A stretch of DNA of 38,481 bases. Source: Chromobacterium piscinae (GTDB lineage: Bacteria > Pseudomonadota > Gammaproteobacteria > Burkholderiales > Chromobacteriaceae). The position numbers were made by a program, and so were the translations under genes. The stretch lies in NCBI RefSeq assembly GCF_021129175.1, contig NZ_JAJOHV010000075.1, forward strand, positions 1 to 38,481, written 5' to 3'. Under the pieces are notes generated by a model. That model was given only the letters and a program-made list of their open reading frames with translations. It did no database searches and was not told the DNA's origin. Position 1 is the first letter of the stretch, and every line of letters starts with the position of its first letter. Shown one piece after another: positions 11,069-22,219 of this stretch.

Positions 11069-11935
11069 ATGGCAGTCGGTAAAGAGATTCTCACCAAGAT
11101 CCGAAGCGTGCAGAACACGCAGAAGATCACCCGCGCTATGCAGATGGTGTCGACCTCGAAGATGCGCAAAACGCAAGAGCGTATGCGCGCTGCCCGTCCT
11201 TACGCCGAGAAGGTGCGCACAGTCATGGCGCACCTCGCTCAGGCGAACGCGGAACTTGGTCACCCGCTGCTTGCCCGTCGCGAGACGATCAAGCGCGCCG
11301 GCATCATCCTGGTTTCCTCCGACAAGGGCCTGTGCGGCGGCTTGAACGTGAACTCGTTCAAGCGCTTCTTCGCCAAGGTCAAGGAACTGCAGGACGAGGG
11401 CGTCGAAGTCGACGTCTGCTGCCTGGGCCAGAAAGGCCTGGGAGCTGCCCAGCGCGCCCGTCTGAACGTGGTGGCAAGCGCGGTTCATCTCGGCGATGTG
11501 CCGAAGATGGAAAAACTGATTGGCCCGCTTACGGTTCTGTTCAAGCAGTACGCCGAAGGCGAACTGGATGCGGTTTACATCGTGTACTCCAGCTTCGTGA
11601 ATACCATGAAGCAGGAGCCGGCACTTGAACAGCTGCTTCCGCTGACCCCGCACCACATGGTGGTGGAGCATTCGCACTCGTGGGATTACCTGTACGAGCC
11701 GGATGCCCCTACTCTGATGGAATTCCTGGTGCGCCGTTATCTGGAATCGGTGGTGTATCAGGCTCTGGCCGAGAACATGGCTTCCGAGCAGGCCGCGCGG
11801 ATGGTGGCGATGAAAGCCGCTACCGACAACGCGGGCAACACCATCAAGCAGCTGCGCCTGGTGTACAACAAGGCGCGTCAAGCGGCGATTACGACCGAGC
11901 TGTCGGAAATCGTGGCCGGCGCCGCCGCGGTGTAG
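11069..11935 (+). CDS. atpG: F1Fo ATP synthase subunit gamma
   Basis: The 288-residue central shaft subunit begins [28 protein letters not shown], the antiparallel coiled coil that rotates within alpha3beta3; its C-terminal helix ends [20 protein letters not shown]. The Rossmann-like middle domain includes [14 protein letters not shown], a family signature. No chloroplast or cyanobacterial regulatory insertion is present. It follows atpA after 39 bases and precedes atpD after 40. Confidence 0.98.
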   Translation: MAVGKEILTKIRSVQNTQKITRAMQMVSTSKMRKTQERMRAARPYAEKVRTVMAHLAQANAELGHPLLARRETIKRAGIILVSSDKGLCGGLNVNSFKRFFAKVKELQDEGVEVDVCCLGQKGLGAAQRARLNVVASAVHLGDVPKMEKLIGPLTVLFKQYAEGELDAVYIVYSSFVNTMKQEPALEQLLPLTPHHMVVEHSHSWDYLYEPDAPTLMEFLVRRYLESVVYQALAENMASEQAARMVAMKAATDNAGNTIKQLRLVYNKARQAAITTELSEIVAGAAAV

Positions 11936-11966
11936 CCCACTTGCGGAACACAAAGTTTATTTTTAG

Positions 11967-13373
<1,407 letters not shown>

Positions 13374-13384
13374 GGAGAGGGCGG

Positions 13385-13807
13385 ATGTCCAAGATGCGTG
13401 TGGAAGTGGTTAGCACCGAGCAACTCATCTTCTCCGGCGAGGCGGAATTCGTCGTCGCGCCGGCTACCGAAGGCGAGATCGGCGTCTACCCGCAACACGT
13501 GCCGCTCCTGACCCGTATCAAGCCCGGCGTGCTTCGTCTGAAGGTGCCGGGCGCCAAGGAAGAAGTACTGGTGGCGGTGTCCGGCGGCATGATGGAAGTG
13601 CAGCCGAGCCTGATCACCGTGCTCGCCGATACGGCGATCCGCGGCGAGGATCTCGATGAGGCCCGCGCCAATGAGGCGAAACGCGCTGCCGAGGATGCCC
13701 TCAAGCGCGCGACCGACGACCTGAGCACGGCCAAGGCCCACGCCGCACTGGCGGTGGCGATTGCCGAGCTCAAGACGCTGGACTACCTCAAGAAGCGCGC
13801 TCACTGA
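13385..13807 (+). CDS. atpC: F1Fo ATP synthase subunit epsilon
   Basis: The 140-residue subunit has an N-terminal beta-sandwich (MRVEVVSTEQLIFSGEAEFV, GEIGVYPQHVPLLTRIKPG) and a two-helix C-terminal domain (LDEARANEAKRAAEDALKRA) that can inhibit ATP hydrolysis. It ends the atp operon and is followed 30 bases later by a strong intrinsic terminator. AGGAGAGG precedes the start. Confidence 0.97.
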   Translation: MSKMRVEVVSTEQLIFSGEAEFVVAPATEGEIGVYPQHVPLLTRIKPGVLRLKVPGAKEEVLVAVSGGMMEVQPSLITVLADTAIRGEDLDEARANEAKRAAEDALKRATDDLSTAKAHAALAVAIAELKTLDYLKKRAH

Positions 13808-13836
13808 TTGCGCGAGACGTAATCGTGTATAGTGCT

Positions 13837-13864
13837 AGGCTGCCACGCAAGTGGCAGCCTTTTT
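13837..13864 (+). terminator. Intrinsic terminator of the atp operon
   Basis: A perfect 10-bp stem AGGCTGCCAC/GTGGCAGCCT closed by the stable GNRA tetraloop GCAA is followed directly by T5. Lies 30 bases after atpC and 25 bases before glmU, so glmU must use its own promoter or read-through. Confidence 0.92.
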
Positions 13865-13888
13865 CCGTTCTGGTGAAGCAAAAAGATC

Positions 13889-15253
13889 ATGGATAGTCTG
13901 AGTATCGTCATTCTGGCTGCCGGCAAAGGCAAGCGCATGTATTCCTCCCAGCCCAAAGTCCTGCATCCGATCGGCGGCGAGCCGATGCTGGCGCGGGTGA
14001 TCCGCACCGCGCGCGGCTTGAATCCGTCCCGCCTGGTGGTGGTGTACGGCCACGGCGGCGAGCAGGTGCGCGCCAGAATCCAGGATGCGGACATCGTATG
14101 GGCCGAGCAGGCGGAGCAGCTGGGCACCGGCCACGCGCTGAAGATGGCGCTGCCGCACCTGCCGGCGGACGGGAAGACCTTGGTGCTGTACGGCGACGTG
14201 CCGCTGACCAAGGTTTCCACGTTGCAAAGGCTGGAACAGGCCGCCGGCGAGGGCATGGCGGTGCTGACCGACGTGCTGGCCGACGCCAGCGGCTACGGCC
14301 GCATGGTGCGCGGCGCCGACGGCAAGCTGAAAGCCATTGTCGAGCACAAGGATTGCACGCCGGAACAGTTGAATATCCGCGAGATCAACACCGGCATGAT
14401 GGCGCTGCCGAATGCCCGCCTGGCGGAATGGCTGAACGCGCTGAACAACGGCAACGCCCAGGGCGAATATTATCTGACCGACGTGCTGGCGTTGGCGGTG
14501 CGCGACGGCGTGGCGGTGGAAAGCGCCAGCGTCGACGCAAGTTGGGAAGCCGCCGGCGTGAACAACAAGCTGCAACTCTCGGAGTTGGAGCGCATTCTGC
14601 AAGCCAACCAGGCGCGCGCGCTGCTGGAAGCCGGCGTCACGCTGGCCGACCCGGCCCGCATCGACATTCGCGGCGAGCTCAAACATGGCATGGACGTCAG
14701 CATCGACGTCGGCTGCGTGTTCGAGGGCGCGGTGGAGTTGGGCGATAACGTGGAAATCGGCGCGCACTGCGTGTTGAAGAACGTGAGGGTCGCCGTCGGC
14801 ACCAAGATCGCGCCGTTCTCGCATCTGGAGGACGCGGTGGTGGGCGAAGAATGCAGGATCGGGCCGTACGCGCGCCTGCGTCCGGGGGCGGAGCTGGCCG
14901 GACACGTGCACATCGGCAACTTCGTCGAGGTGAAGAAGAGCAAGATCGGCGACGGCTCCAAGGTCAACCACCTGAGCTATATCGGCGACGCCGAGATCGG
15001 CCGCAAGGTCAACGTCGGCGCCGGCTCGGTCACCTGCAACTACGACGGTGTCAACAAGTTCAAGACCCTGATCGGCGACAACGTCTTCGTCGGCTCAGGC
15101 ACGCTGATGGTGGCGCCGGTGCGTCTGGAGCGCGATTCCACGATCGGCGCCGGCTCGGTGATCAGCAAGGATACCCCGGCTGGCGAACTGACCGTGGCGC
15201 GCGCGCGCCAGGTGACGGTGCCGGGCTGGAAGCGTCCGCAGAAAAAGAGCTGA
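13889..15253 (+). CDS. glmU: Bifunctional GlcNAc-1-P uridyltransferase / GlcN-1-P acetyltransferase
   Basis: The 454-residue enzyme makes UDP-GlcNAc for peptidoglycan and LPS. The N-terminal pyrophosphorylase domain shows [19 protein letters not shown] (residues 8-26) and YGDVPLT; the C-terminal left-handed beta-helix shows hexapeptide repeats ([20 protein letters not shown] onward) with acetyltransferase site [20 protein letters not shown] and SYIGDAEIG. It lies upstream of glmS, which supplies glucosamine-6-phosphate for the same pathway. The ribosome binding site is weak, and the gene sits just behind the atp terminator. Confidence 0.98.
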   Translation: MDSLSIVILAAGKGKRMYSSQPKVLHPIGGEPMLARVIRTARGLNPSRLVVVYGHGGEQVRARIQDADIVWAEQAEQLGTGHALKMALPHLPADGKTLVLYGDVPLTKVSTLQRLEQAAGEGMAVLTDVLADASGYGRMVRGADGKLKAIVEHKDCTPEQLNIREINTGMMALPNARLAEWLNALNNGNAQGEYYLTDVLALAVRDGVAVESASVDASWEAAGVNNKLQLSELERILQANQARALLEAGVTLADPARIDIRGELKHGMDVSIDVGCVFEGAVELGDNVEIGAHCVLKNVRVAVGTKIAPFSHLEDAVVGEECRIGPYARLRPGAELAGHVHIGNFVEVKKSKIGDGSKVNHLSYIGDAEIGRKVNVGAGSVTCNYDGVNKFKTLIGDNVFVGSGTLMVAPVRLERDSTIGAGSVISKDTPAGELTVARARQVTVPGWKRPQKKS

Positions 15254-15275
15254 TTCCGCTCGCGCGCAAGACCCG

Positions 15276-15314
15276 CGCCCGGCGTTTCTCCAATGGGGAA
15301 CGCCGGGCGTTTTT
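15276..15314 (+). terminator. Intrinsic terminator of glmU
   Basis: An 11-bp perfect stem CGCCCGGCGTT/AACGCCGGGCG, extended inward by several weaker pairs to a CAAT loop, is followed by T5. Separates glmU from the regulator-glmS pair. Confidence 0.9.
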
Positions 15315-15363
15315 CATGTGTTTCGGCTGGAGCCGGCAGCGCCGCTTTCTTTCGAAATAGGTC

Positions 15364-15393
15364 TTGCCAAGGCAAAACTTGCGCTGATATCAT
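15364..15393 (+). promoter_or_regulatory. Candidate promoter of the regulator-glmS operon
   Basis: TTGCCA (15364-15369) and TATCAT (15388-15393) are 18 bases apart. The inferred transcript start near 15400 falls at the edge of the TTTCG-AAA-CGAAA palindrome at 15402, which suits repression by the DeoR-family protein encoded next. Confidence 0.55.
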
Positions 15394-15401
15394 TCAAAAA
15401 C

Positions 15402-15414
15402 TTTCGAAACGAAA
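15402..15414. promoter_or_regulatory. Palindromic operator, copy 1 (TTTCGAAACGAAA)
   Basis: TTTCG and CGAAA form an inverted repeat around AAA, located between the candidate promoter and the regulator start. The same 13 bases recur at 15644-15656 within the regulator gene, and a half-site-like TTTCGAAA lies at 15350-15357. DeoR-family repressors commonly bind TTTCG-type repeats; autoregulation is inferred. Confidence 0.6.
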
Positions 15415-15420
15415 CTTGTG

Positions 15421-16214
15421 ATGACAAAACGAAACACTCAGCAGCGCCGCCATGCCATCGCCGCGCTGGTGCAGGAGCGGGGTGAAGTCAGCGTGGAAGA
15501 GCTGACCCAGCGCTTCGCCACGTCCGAAGTCACCATCCGCAAAGACCTGGCCCTGCTGGAAACCGGCGGCCTGTTGCTGCGCCGCTACGGCGGCGCGGTG
15601 TCGCTGCCCAGCGAGATGGCGGCGGAGCCGGATGTCGGCCAAGTTTCGAAACGAAAGCAGGCGATCGCCCGCGCGGCGGCGGAAAGGCTGCGCGACCATA
15701 ATCGCGTCATCATCGACAGCGGAACCACCACCAGCGCGATGATTCCGTTGCTGGGAGGCAAGCGCGGTCTGGTGGTGATGACCAACTCGCTGAACGTGGC
15801 CGGCCAACTGCGCGAGCTGGAGAACGAACCCATCCTGCTGATGACCGGCGGCACCTGGGACCCGCATTCGGAATCGTTCCAGGGCCAGATCGCCGAACAG
15901 GCGCTGCGTTCCTATGATTTCGACCAGCTGTTCATCGGCGCCGACGGCATAGACCTGGAGCGCGGCACCACCACCTTCAACGAGCTGGTGGGCCTGTCCC
16001 GGGTGATGGCTGAAGTGGCGCGCGAGGTGATCGTGATGGTGGAGTCGGAAAAGATCGGCCGCCGCATCCCCAATCTGGAATTGCCGTGGGACAAGATCCA
16101 CACCCTGGTGACCGATGACGGCTTGGCGCAAGATGCCAGAAACAAGATTCAAGCGAAGGGCGTGACGCTGATTTGCGCGCCCGCAGTTCAAGACAGCAGT
16201 GCAAGGAGAAAATA

Positions 16215-16215
<1 letters not shown>
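15421..16215 (+). CDS. DeoR/GlpR-family transcriptional regulator next to glmS
   Basis: The product (264 residues from ATG 15421; GTG at 15418 is an alternative) has an N-terminal DeoR helix-turn-helix ([39 protein letters not shown], residues about 9-48) and a C-terminal sugar-phosphate sensor domain ([37 protein letters not shown]). Its stop overlaps the glmS start (TAATG), so the two are coupled. In some proteobacteria a DeoR-type protein (GlmR) adjusts glmS expression to amino-sugar phosphate levels; the context suggests the same here, but the effector is not visible in sequence. Confidence 0.88.
15644..15656. promoter_or_regulatory. Palindromic operator, copy 2, inside the regulator gene
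   Basis: An exact copy of the 13-base TTTCGAAACGAAA palindrome, 242 bases after copy 1. It encodes part of VSKRK in the regulator. The spacing is close to 23 turns of B-DNA, so looping between the copies is geometrically possible. Function is inferred. Confidence 0.45.
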
Positions 16216-18044
<1,829 letters not shown>

Positions 18045-18055
18045 TGGACGCCAGT

Positions 18056-18110
18056 TGTGGTGACTAGAGCGAATAAAGTCCGTCGGATTCGAATGAAGTT
18101 CGTCGGAGTC
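18056..18110 (+). mobile_element. Possible end of a Tn7-like transposon
   Basis: TGTGGTGAC starts 11 bases after the glmS stop and is followed by two head-to-tail 20-bp repeats (18071-18090 and 18091-18110, 17 of 20 identical) with cores GAATAAAGTC and GAATGAAGTT each followed by CGTCGGA. Tn7-family ends begin TGT-N-G and carry about 20-bp TnsB sites with AATAAAGTC-like cores. No tns genes and no opposite end were found in the window, so this would be a relic or solo end. Confidence 0.45.
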
Positions 18111-18118
18111 TGACAAGA

Positions 18119-18147
18119 GAGAAGGGGCCGCTGGCCCTTTCTTCTTT
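18119..18147 (+). terminator. Intrinsic terminator downstream of glmS
   Basis: GAGAAGGGGCC pairs with GGCCCTTTCTT (two G-U pairs) around a 3-base GCT loop and is followed by a T-rich tail CTTT. It lies after the tandem repeats, 75 bases beyond glmS. Confidence 0.65.
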
Positions 18148-18180
18148 GTATGTTGCGCGAATTCTTCAGATGCTCGCTTT

Positions 18181-18264
18181 TCAACCGAGGCGATCAGTTA
18201 CAGCCAGACGTTCGATGTCCGCTTCTGTATGGATTGCAGTCGTAAAGTATCTAGAGAAGCAGGG
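18181..18264 (-). pseudogene. Gene-end remnant, possibly of a PLP-dependent aminotransferase-fold enzyme
   Basis: Read on the minus strand the stretch ends SRYFTTAIHTEADIERLAVT-DRLG-stop. A phrase such as T-A-x-H-T-E-A-D-I-E-R-L near the C-terminus is common in class II/III PLP enzymes (for example the AONS/KBL group). It has no start and joins the IS3 fragment near 18265, so it looks like a piece left by IS insertion or deletion. Identification is tentative. Confidence 0.3.
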
Positions 18265-18269
18265 GCGAC

Positions 18270-18650
18270 TCACCGACTCATGCGGGGCATCAGGCGATGG
18301 GCCTTCAGGAAGTCCTGCCAGTCGTAACTACTGAATTGACTTCCCCGATCGGAATGCACCAACACTTCCTGCTTGGGCTGACGTCGCCATACCGCCATCA
18401 ACAAAGCATTCAGTACCAGCTCTCTATCGATACGTGACTGCATCGACCAGCCAATGACCTGCCGCGAAAACAGGTCTGGCACCACGGCCAGGTACAACCA
18501 ACCCCCATGCGTGCGGATATACGTGATGTCGGTCACCCAGGCTTTATTCGGTCCAGTCGTGTCTATTCGGTGTACGCATCGGCGCGCTTCATTCGGAATG
18601 TGTATGTCATTGGATAAATTGATACTATTAATCTATTGACATGCCATGCC
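18270..18650 (-). pseudogene. IS3-family transposase (OrfB) fragment
   Basis: Minus-strand frame with a classical rve integrase-core stretch: GPNKAWVTDITYIRTHGGW, LYLAVVPDLFSRQVIGWSM and LVHSDRGSQFSSYDW, holding the first two acidic residues of the DDE triad (D of VTDIT, D of HSDRG). It ends abruptly at LMPRMSR-stop, where intact proteins continue with an RGNCHDN-type motif and the catalytic Glu. The reading frame is open back to about 18640 (INLSNDIHIPNEARRC), then stops. OrfA, the N-terminal half and inverted repeats were not found. The element is dead. Confidence 0.85.
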
Positions 18651-18884
18651 GAGCAAGAGGCGTGTGGTGCTGATTCTCACGGAGATCACCGTGAAAGACG
18701 CTATCGCATACCGAACGCGATGGGGTCATGTCGATAATCGCATCCCGAGAGCGCCTGAATAGCGATCCGGCCGCGCTTTTCAAGGCGGTGATCGCTTATT
18801 CCGGATCGTGCCGAGTCGACGGGCGCAGAGAAACAATGCCTAGTGCAGGCTTACGCCAAACCCAAACCATGGAGAGATTGGTTG
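18651..18884 (+). other. Gap between IS remnant and the DUF2867 gene
   Basis: No convincing gene. A 38-codon frame (18646-18762, beginning MPSKRRVVLILTEITVKDA) has no ribosome binding site; its EITVKDAIAY phrase faintly recalls DUF1330-type proteins, but it is too short to call. AGCGATC (18761-18767 region) and GATCGCT about 28 bases on form a weak inverted repeat. The segment is less GC-rich than the flanking core genome, consistent with acquired or decayed DNA. Confidence 0.35.
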
Positions 18885-19400
18885 ATGATCAATGTCCATA
18901 AAGCTTATGCGATTCCCGTGCCATCCGACAGCATCCTGGCGCCGCTTTATCGGGGCGCGGACCTGTTGGATGCTTATGCGGTTCAGTTGCCGGCGGGAGC
19001 CAGCGACGATCTTGAAATGCTGGTGCGCGCAGGATTCGAGCGGCAGGCATGGTGGATTCGCGCGCTGACGCGGGTGCGGGACATGATTATGGTGACCGTT
19101 GGCGTCAAATCGTCTCGTGCTGTCGGTATGGCAGCGGCGGCGCGGGGGCCGGTGATCGGTTTCTTTCCACTGCTATCGAAGAGCGCGGGGGAGCTGGTGA
19201 TGGGCGAGGACGATCGACATCTCGACTTCCGGCTCGCGATCCAGCAGCGCGCTGGCGCGGCAGGCGGCAGGGAACTCGTCATAGTCTCGGTGGTGCATTG
19301 CCATAACTTACTGGGGCGGACATACCTCGCGGCAATCACCCCGTTCCACCGCGTAATCGCGCGGGCTAGCCTGGAGCAGGTGGCAAGACGGGTGGTCTGA
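18885..19400 (+). CDS. DUF2867 family protein
   Basis: From ATG 18885 the product has 171 residues; GGAGAG about ten bases upstream favours this over an in-frame GTG at 18843. The sequence DLLDAYAVQLPAGASDDLEMLVRAGF, WWIRALTRVRDMI and the ending YLAAITPFHRVIARASLEQVARRV match the DUF2867 family (small proteins with a SRPBCC-like fold expectation, role unknown). Blocks RHLDFRLAI and ELVIVSVVHCHNLLGR are the usual family core. It is the first intact gene after the IS debris and is followed by a short hairpin terminator, so it stands alone. Confidence 0.75.
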   Translation: MINVHKAYAIPVPSDSILAPLYRGADLLDAYAVQLPAGASDDLEMLVRAGFERQAWWIRALTRVRDMIMVTVGVKSSRAVGMAAAARGPVIGFFPLLSKSAGELVMGEDDRHLDFRLAIQQRAGAAGGRELVIVSVVHCHNLLGRTYLAAITPFHRVIARASLEQVARRVV

Positions 19401-19466
19401 ACAGCGCGTGGATTGACCAGGCTATTCCTGCCTTGTGATTGGCCGGAGCGGCATGCTTAAGATCTG

Positions 19467-19492
19467 AAGCCCGCCGTTGCCGCGGGCTTTCT
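19467..19492 (+). terminator. Terminator of the DUF2867 gene
   Basis: AAGCCCGC and GCGGGCTT pair over 8 bp around a 7-base loop, followed by a short T-rich run (TTTCTC). Lies 66 bases after the gene, before the convergent TetR gene. Confidence 0.6.
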
Positions 19493-19536
19493 CGATGGCG
19501 CGCTTTCGAGTCGTTACTCAAACCGATCGACGCGGG

Positions 19537-20154
19537 CTAGGCTTGGCCATCGTCGATGGGGAGCAGCGCCGCATCCAGCGCGGCCATGGCGGGAACCAGC
19601 ATGGCCCGCAGGCGTTCGGCGCCGACGCCGTCGCGCGCCTGGACCGAAACGCCATGCAACAGCACCGCGTAGAAGTCTCCCAGCGCGGCCACGTCGGCAT
19701 CCGGCTTCAATTCGCCGCGCCGCTGCGCGTCAGCCAGCAGGTCGATGATCGATTGCGTGCGCTGGCGACGGCGTGACGCCAGCCAGGCGATGACCTGGTC
19801 GCTTTCCAGCGCGCCGCTGGCGGCGGCGGACACCACCAGACAGCCTTGCGGCTGGCCGGTTTGCGTGTAGGTCTCGATCGCATCGACGAACATGCGCTCG
19901 ATCGCGGCCCTGGCCGTTTTCTCCTGCAGCATCGCCCGTTCGGCGAAGCCCCCCTGGCCTGACTCGTACAATGCCACCGCCTCGCGGAACAGCGCTTCCT
20001 TGCTGCCGAAAGCGGCGTAGATGCGTGCAGATGCGATGCCGAGCGCGTCGACCAGATTCGCCATCGATGTGCCTTCGTAGCCTCGGGCCCAGAAGGCTCG
20101 CATCGCTTTTTCCAGGGCCTGGTCTCGATCAAATTCTCTGGGCCGTCCGGCCAT
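19537..20154 (-). CDS. TetR-family repressor of the adjacent catabolic-type operon
   Basis: The 205-residue protein starts MAGRPREFDRDQALEKAMRAFWARGYEGTS with the TetR helix-turn-helix completed by LVDALGIASARIYAAFGSKEALFREAV (residues about 10-58). The C-terminal ligand domain (TGQPQGCLVVSAA onward) resembles the TetR_C group found next to hydrolase and oxidoreductase genes. It is transcribed away from the isomerase-hydrolase operon, and the shared 110-base intergenic region carries a perfect 16-bp palindrome over the operon -10 box. Repression of that operon, relieved by an unknown pathway compound, is inferred. Confidence 0.9.
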   Translation of the reverse strand: MAGRPREFDRDQALEKAMRAFWARGYEGTSMANLVDALGIASARIYAAFGSKEALFREAVALYESGQGGFAERAMLQEKTARAAIERMFVDAIETYTQTGQPQGCLVVSAAASGALESDQVIAWLASRRRQRTQSIIDLLADAQRRGELKPDADVAALGDFYAVLLHGVSVQARDGVGAERLRAMLVPAMAALDAALLPIDDGQA

Positions 20155-20204
20155 AGTTTGCTCACGGTTTGCTGTCGTGCGGTGGATTCTAGCGCATCCG
20201 ACTG

Positions 20205-20233
20205 TTGACGCAAGACATCGCAGCCTCTATTCT
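20205..20233 (+). promoter_or_regulatory. Promoter of the isomerase-hydrolase operon
   Basis: TTGACG (20205-20210) and TATTCT (20228-20233) are 17 bases apart, about 30 bases before the start codon. The -10 box abuts the TetR-type palindrome that begins at 20233. Confidence 0.65.
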
Positions 20234-20248
20234 TTGTCGATCGACAAA
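20233..20248. promoter_or_regulatory. TetR-type operator, perfect 16-bp palindrome
   Basis: TTTGTCGATCGACAAA is a perfect inverted repeat, extended by ATT and AAT at 20229-20231 and 20250-20252. It overlaps the end of the -10 box and the expected start of transcription, the classical site for blocking RNA polymerase, and lies between divergent tetR and the operon. Confidence 0.8.
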
Positions 20249-20264
20249 TAATTGGAGTGAAAGA

Positions 20265-21320
20265 ATGAAAACGATCAAGGGCCCGAGTCTGCACCTCGCT
20301 CAATTCAGCGATGCCGCCGCGCCATTCAACAGCCTGCCGGCGATTGCGGAATGGGCGGCGCAAACCGGCTTCAAGGCGCTGCAGATCCCGGCGTGGGATG
20401 AGCGGCTGTTTGATGTCGGCCTCGCGGCGGAAAGCCAGGCCTATTGCGACGACATCCAGGGCGCGCTGTCGGAGCATGGACTCGTCGTCAGCGAACTGAC
20501 CACGCACATCTTCGGCCAGTTGGTCGCGGTACACCCGGCCTATGACAGCATGTGCGACAACTTAGCCCCGACGGCGCTGCGCGGAAATCCGCAGGCGCGT
20601 ACCGCATGGGCGCTGGAGAAGCTCGAACAAGCGGCCAGGGCATCGCGCCGGCTTGGGCTGACCGAGATGGGCACCTTCTCAGGCTCGTTCGCCTGGCCGT
20701 ATTTGTTTCCGTTTCCGCAGCGTCCTGACGGCCTGATCGAAGCCGCCTTCGATGAACTGGCCAGGCGCTGGCTGCCGATTCTCAATGCCTGCGACGAGCA
20801 GGGCGTCAATCTTTGCTACGAGATCCATCCGAGTGAAGACTTGCACGATGGCGCGAGTTTCGAGCGCTTCCACGCGCTGGTCGGCGAACATCCACGCTGC
20901 AATATCCTGTTCGACCCAAGCCACTTCGTGCTGCAACAGCTCAACTATCTCGACTACCTGGACATTTACCAGGAGCGGATCCGGATGTTTCACGTCAAGG
21001 ATGCCGAGTTCAATCCGAGCGGCCGGCAAGGCATCTATGGCGGCTACACCTCGTGGCTCGAGCGCGCCGGCCGCTTCCGCTCGCTCGGCGACGGCCAGGT
21101 GGACTTCAAGGCGATCTTCTCCAAGCTCGCGCAGAACGACTACGCCGGCTGGGCCGCGCTCGAATGGGAGTGCTGCCTGAAGGATCAGGAGGACGGCGCG
21201 CGCGAAGGCGTCGAGTTCATCAACCGCCACATCATCAATGTGACAAGCAAGGTCTTCGACGATTTCGCCGGCGCGGCGGTCGACCGGACACAGATCCACG
21301 CCATGCTGGGCATCGCCTGA
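20265..21320 (+). CDS. Sugar phosphate isomerase/epimerase family protein (TIM barrel)
   Basis: From ATG 20265 (GGAGTGAAAGA just upstream) the 351-residue product fits the xylose-isomerase-like TIM-barrel family. Metal-ligand positions typical of the fold are visible: E in CYEIHPSEDLH, D and H in ILFDPSHFVLQQ, H and D in MFHVKDAEF, and E in WAALEWECCLKD near the C-terminus. The motif YGGYTSWLERAGRFRSLGDGQVDFKAIF is common in members acting on inositol or sugar-derived substrates. The exact substrate is not readable. First gene of a TetR-controlled operon with two alpha/beta hydrolases. Confidence 0.85.
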   Translation: MKTIKGPSLHLAQFSDAAAPFNSLPAIAEWAAQTGFKALQIPAWDERLFDVGLAAESQAYCDDIQGALSEHGLVVSELTTHIFGQLVAVHPAYDSMCDNLAPTALRGNPQARTAWALEKLEQAARASRRLGLTEMGTFSGSFAWPYLFPFPQRPDGLIEAAFDELARRWLPILNACDEQGVNLCYEIHPSEDLHDGASFERFHALVGEHPRCNILFDPSHFVLQQLNYLDYLDIYQERIRMFHVKDAEFNPSGRQGIYGGYTSWLERAGRFRSLGDGQVDFKAIFSKLAQNDYAGWAALEWECCLKDQEDGAREGVEFINRHIINVTSKVFDDFAGAAVDRTQIHAMLGIA

Positions 21321-21338
21321 TAGCTACCGGAGAACATC

Positions 21339-22217
21339 ATGAAACCATCCATCGAACGACTCGATCACGACGGCTATATCCACCGCTATGTCCGCATCGA
21401 CGGCCAGCGCATCCATTGCGTCGCCGCCGGTAGCGGGCAACCGGTGCTGCTGATCCCCGGCTGGCCTCAGACCTGGTTCGCGTGGCGTCACGTCATGCAG
21501 ACGCTGGCGGAAAAAGGCTTCATGCCGATTGCCATCGACCTGCCCGGCACCGGCCATTCGGACCGCCCGTTGGACGGTTACGACACCGGCGCCGCCGCGG
21601 CCAGGCTGCACCGCGCGATGGCGGCGCTTGGCCACGAGCAATACCAGGTGGTCGGCCACGATGTCGGCATGTGGATCGCCTACGCGCTCGCCAGCGACTA
21701 CCCGGATGCGGTCCTCAGGCTGGCGCTCGCCGAGGCGGTGATTCCCGGGCTGGCGCCGGCGCCCGACATCTTCGCGCCGCCGGAACAGAATATTTTCCTG
21801 TGGCACTTCATGTTCAATCAGCTGGCCGACTTGCCCGAGGCGCTGATCGCCGGCCGCGAGAAGGCTTATCTCGATTTCATGTTCGACCGCTGGTCCCATC
21901 GCCGCGACCGCGTGGCCGTCGATGTCTATGTCGCGGCCTATGCGGCGCCCGGCGGGCTGCGGGGCGGATTCGCCTATTACCGCGCGATTCCCGAGACGAT
22001 CAGGCAGAACCGCGAACGCGCGAAACGCAAGCTGGCGATGCCGGTGCTGGCCATCGGCGCCGAGCATGCGACCAACGATGCGCCGCTGGCGACCATGCGC
22101 GACAACGCTACGGATTTGCGCGGCATCGTGGTGCCGGATTGCGGCCACTTCATCATGGAGGAGGCGCCCGAGGCATTCATCGCGCACCTGATGCCCTTCC
22201 TCGAAGGGAGGGCCTGA
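21339..22217 (+). CDS. Alpha/beta hydrolase, epoxide hydrolase / dehalogenase type
   Basis: The 292-residue product has the oxyanion motif PGWPQTWFAWR (residues about 40-50), the nucleophile elbow VGHDVG with Asp as nucleophile (about residue 109), and the C-terminal catalytic His in PDCGHFIMEEAP. An Asp nucleophile points to epoxide hydrolase or haloacetate dehalogenase chemistry via an ester intermediate, rather than a Ser esterase. The cap region FLWHFMFNQLADLPEALIAGRE resembles soluble epoxide-hydrolase-like enzymes. GGAG precedes the start; spacing of 18 bases to the previous gene supports an operon. Confidence 0.85.
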   Translation: MKPSIERLDHDGYIHRYVRIDGQRIHCVAAGSGQPVLLIPGWPQTWFAWRHVMQTLAEKGFMPIAIDLPGTGHSDRPLDGYDTGAAAARLHRAMAALGHEQYQVVGHDVGMWIAYALASDYPDAVLRLALAEAVIPGLAPAPDIFAPPEQNIFLWHFMFNQLADLPEALIAGREKAYLDFMFDRWSHRRDRVAVDVYVAAYAAPGGLRGGFAYYRAIPETIRQNRERAKRKLAMPVLAIGAEHATNDAPLATMRDNATDLRGIVVPDCGHFIMEEAPEAFIAHLMPFLEGRA

Positions 22218-22219
22218 GC

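Noticed and set aside
13808-13833. Promoter for glmU with TTGCGC and TATAGT after atpC
   Set aside because: The spacer is only 14 bases and the transcript would start at the atp terminator hairpin.
20996-21011. parS-like site TGTTTCACGTCAAGGA, 13 of 16 matches to the ParB consensus
   Set aside because: It encodes the conserved M-F-H-V-K-D metal-ligand motif of the TIM-barrel gene, the second half of the palindrome is broken, and it lies 15 kb from parB.
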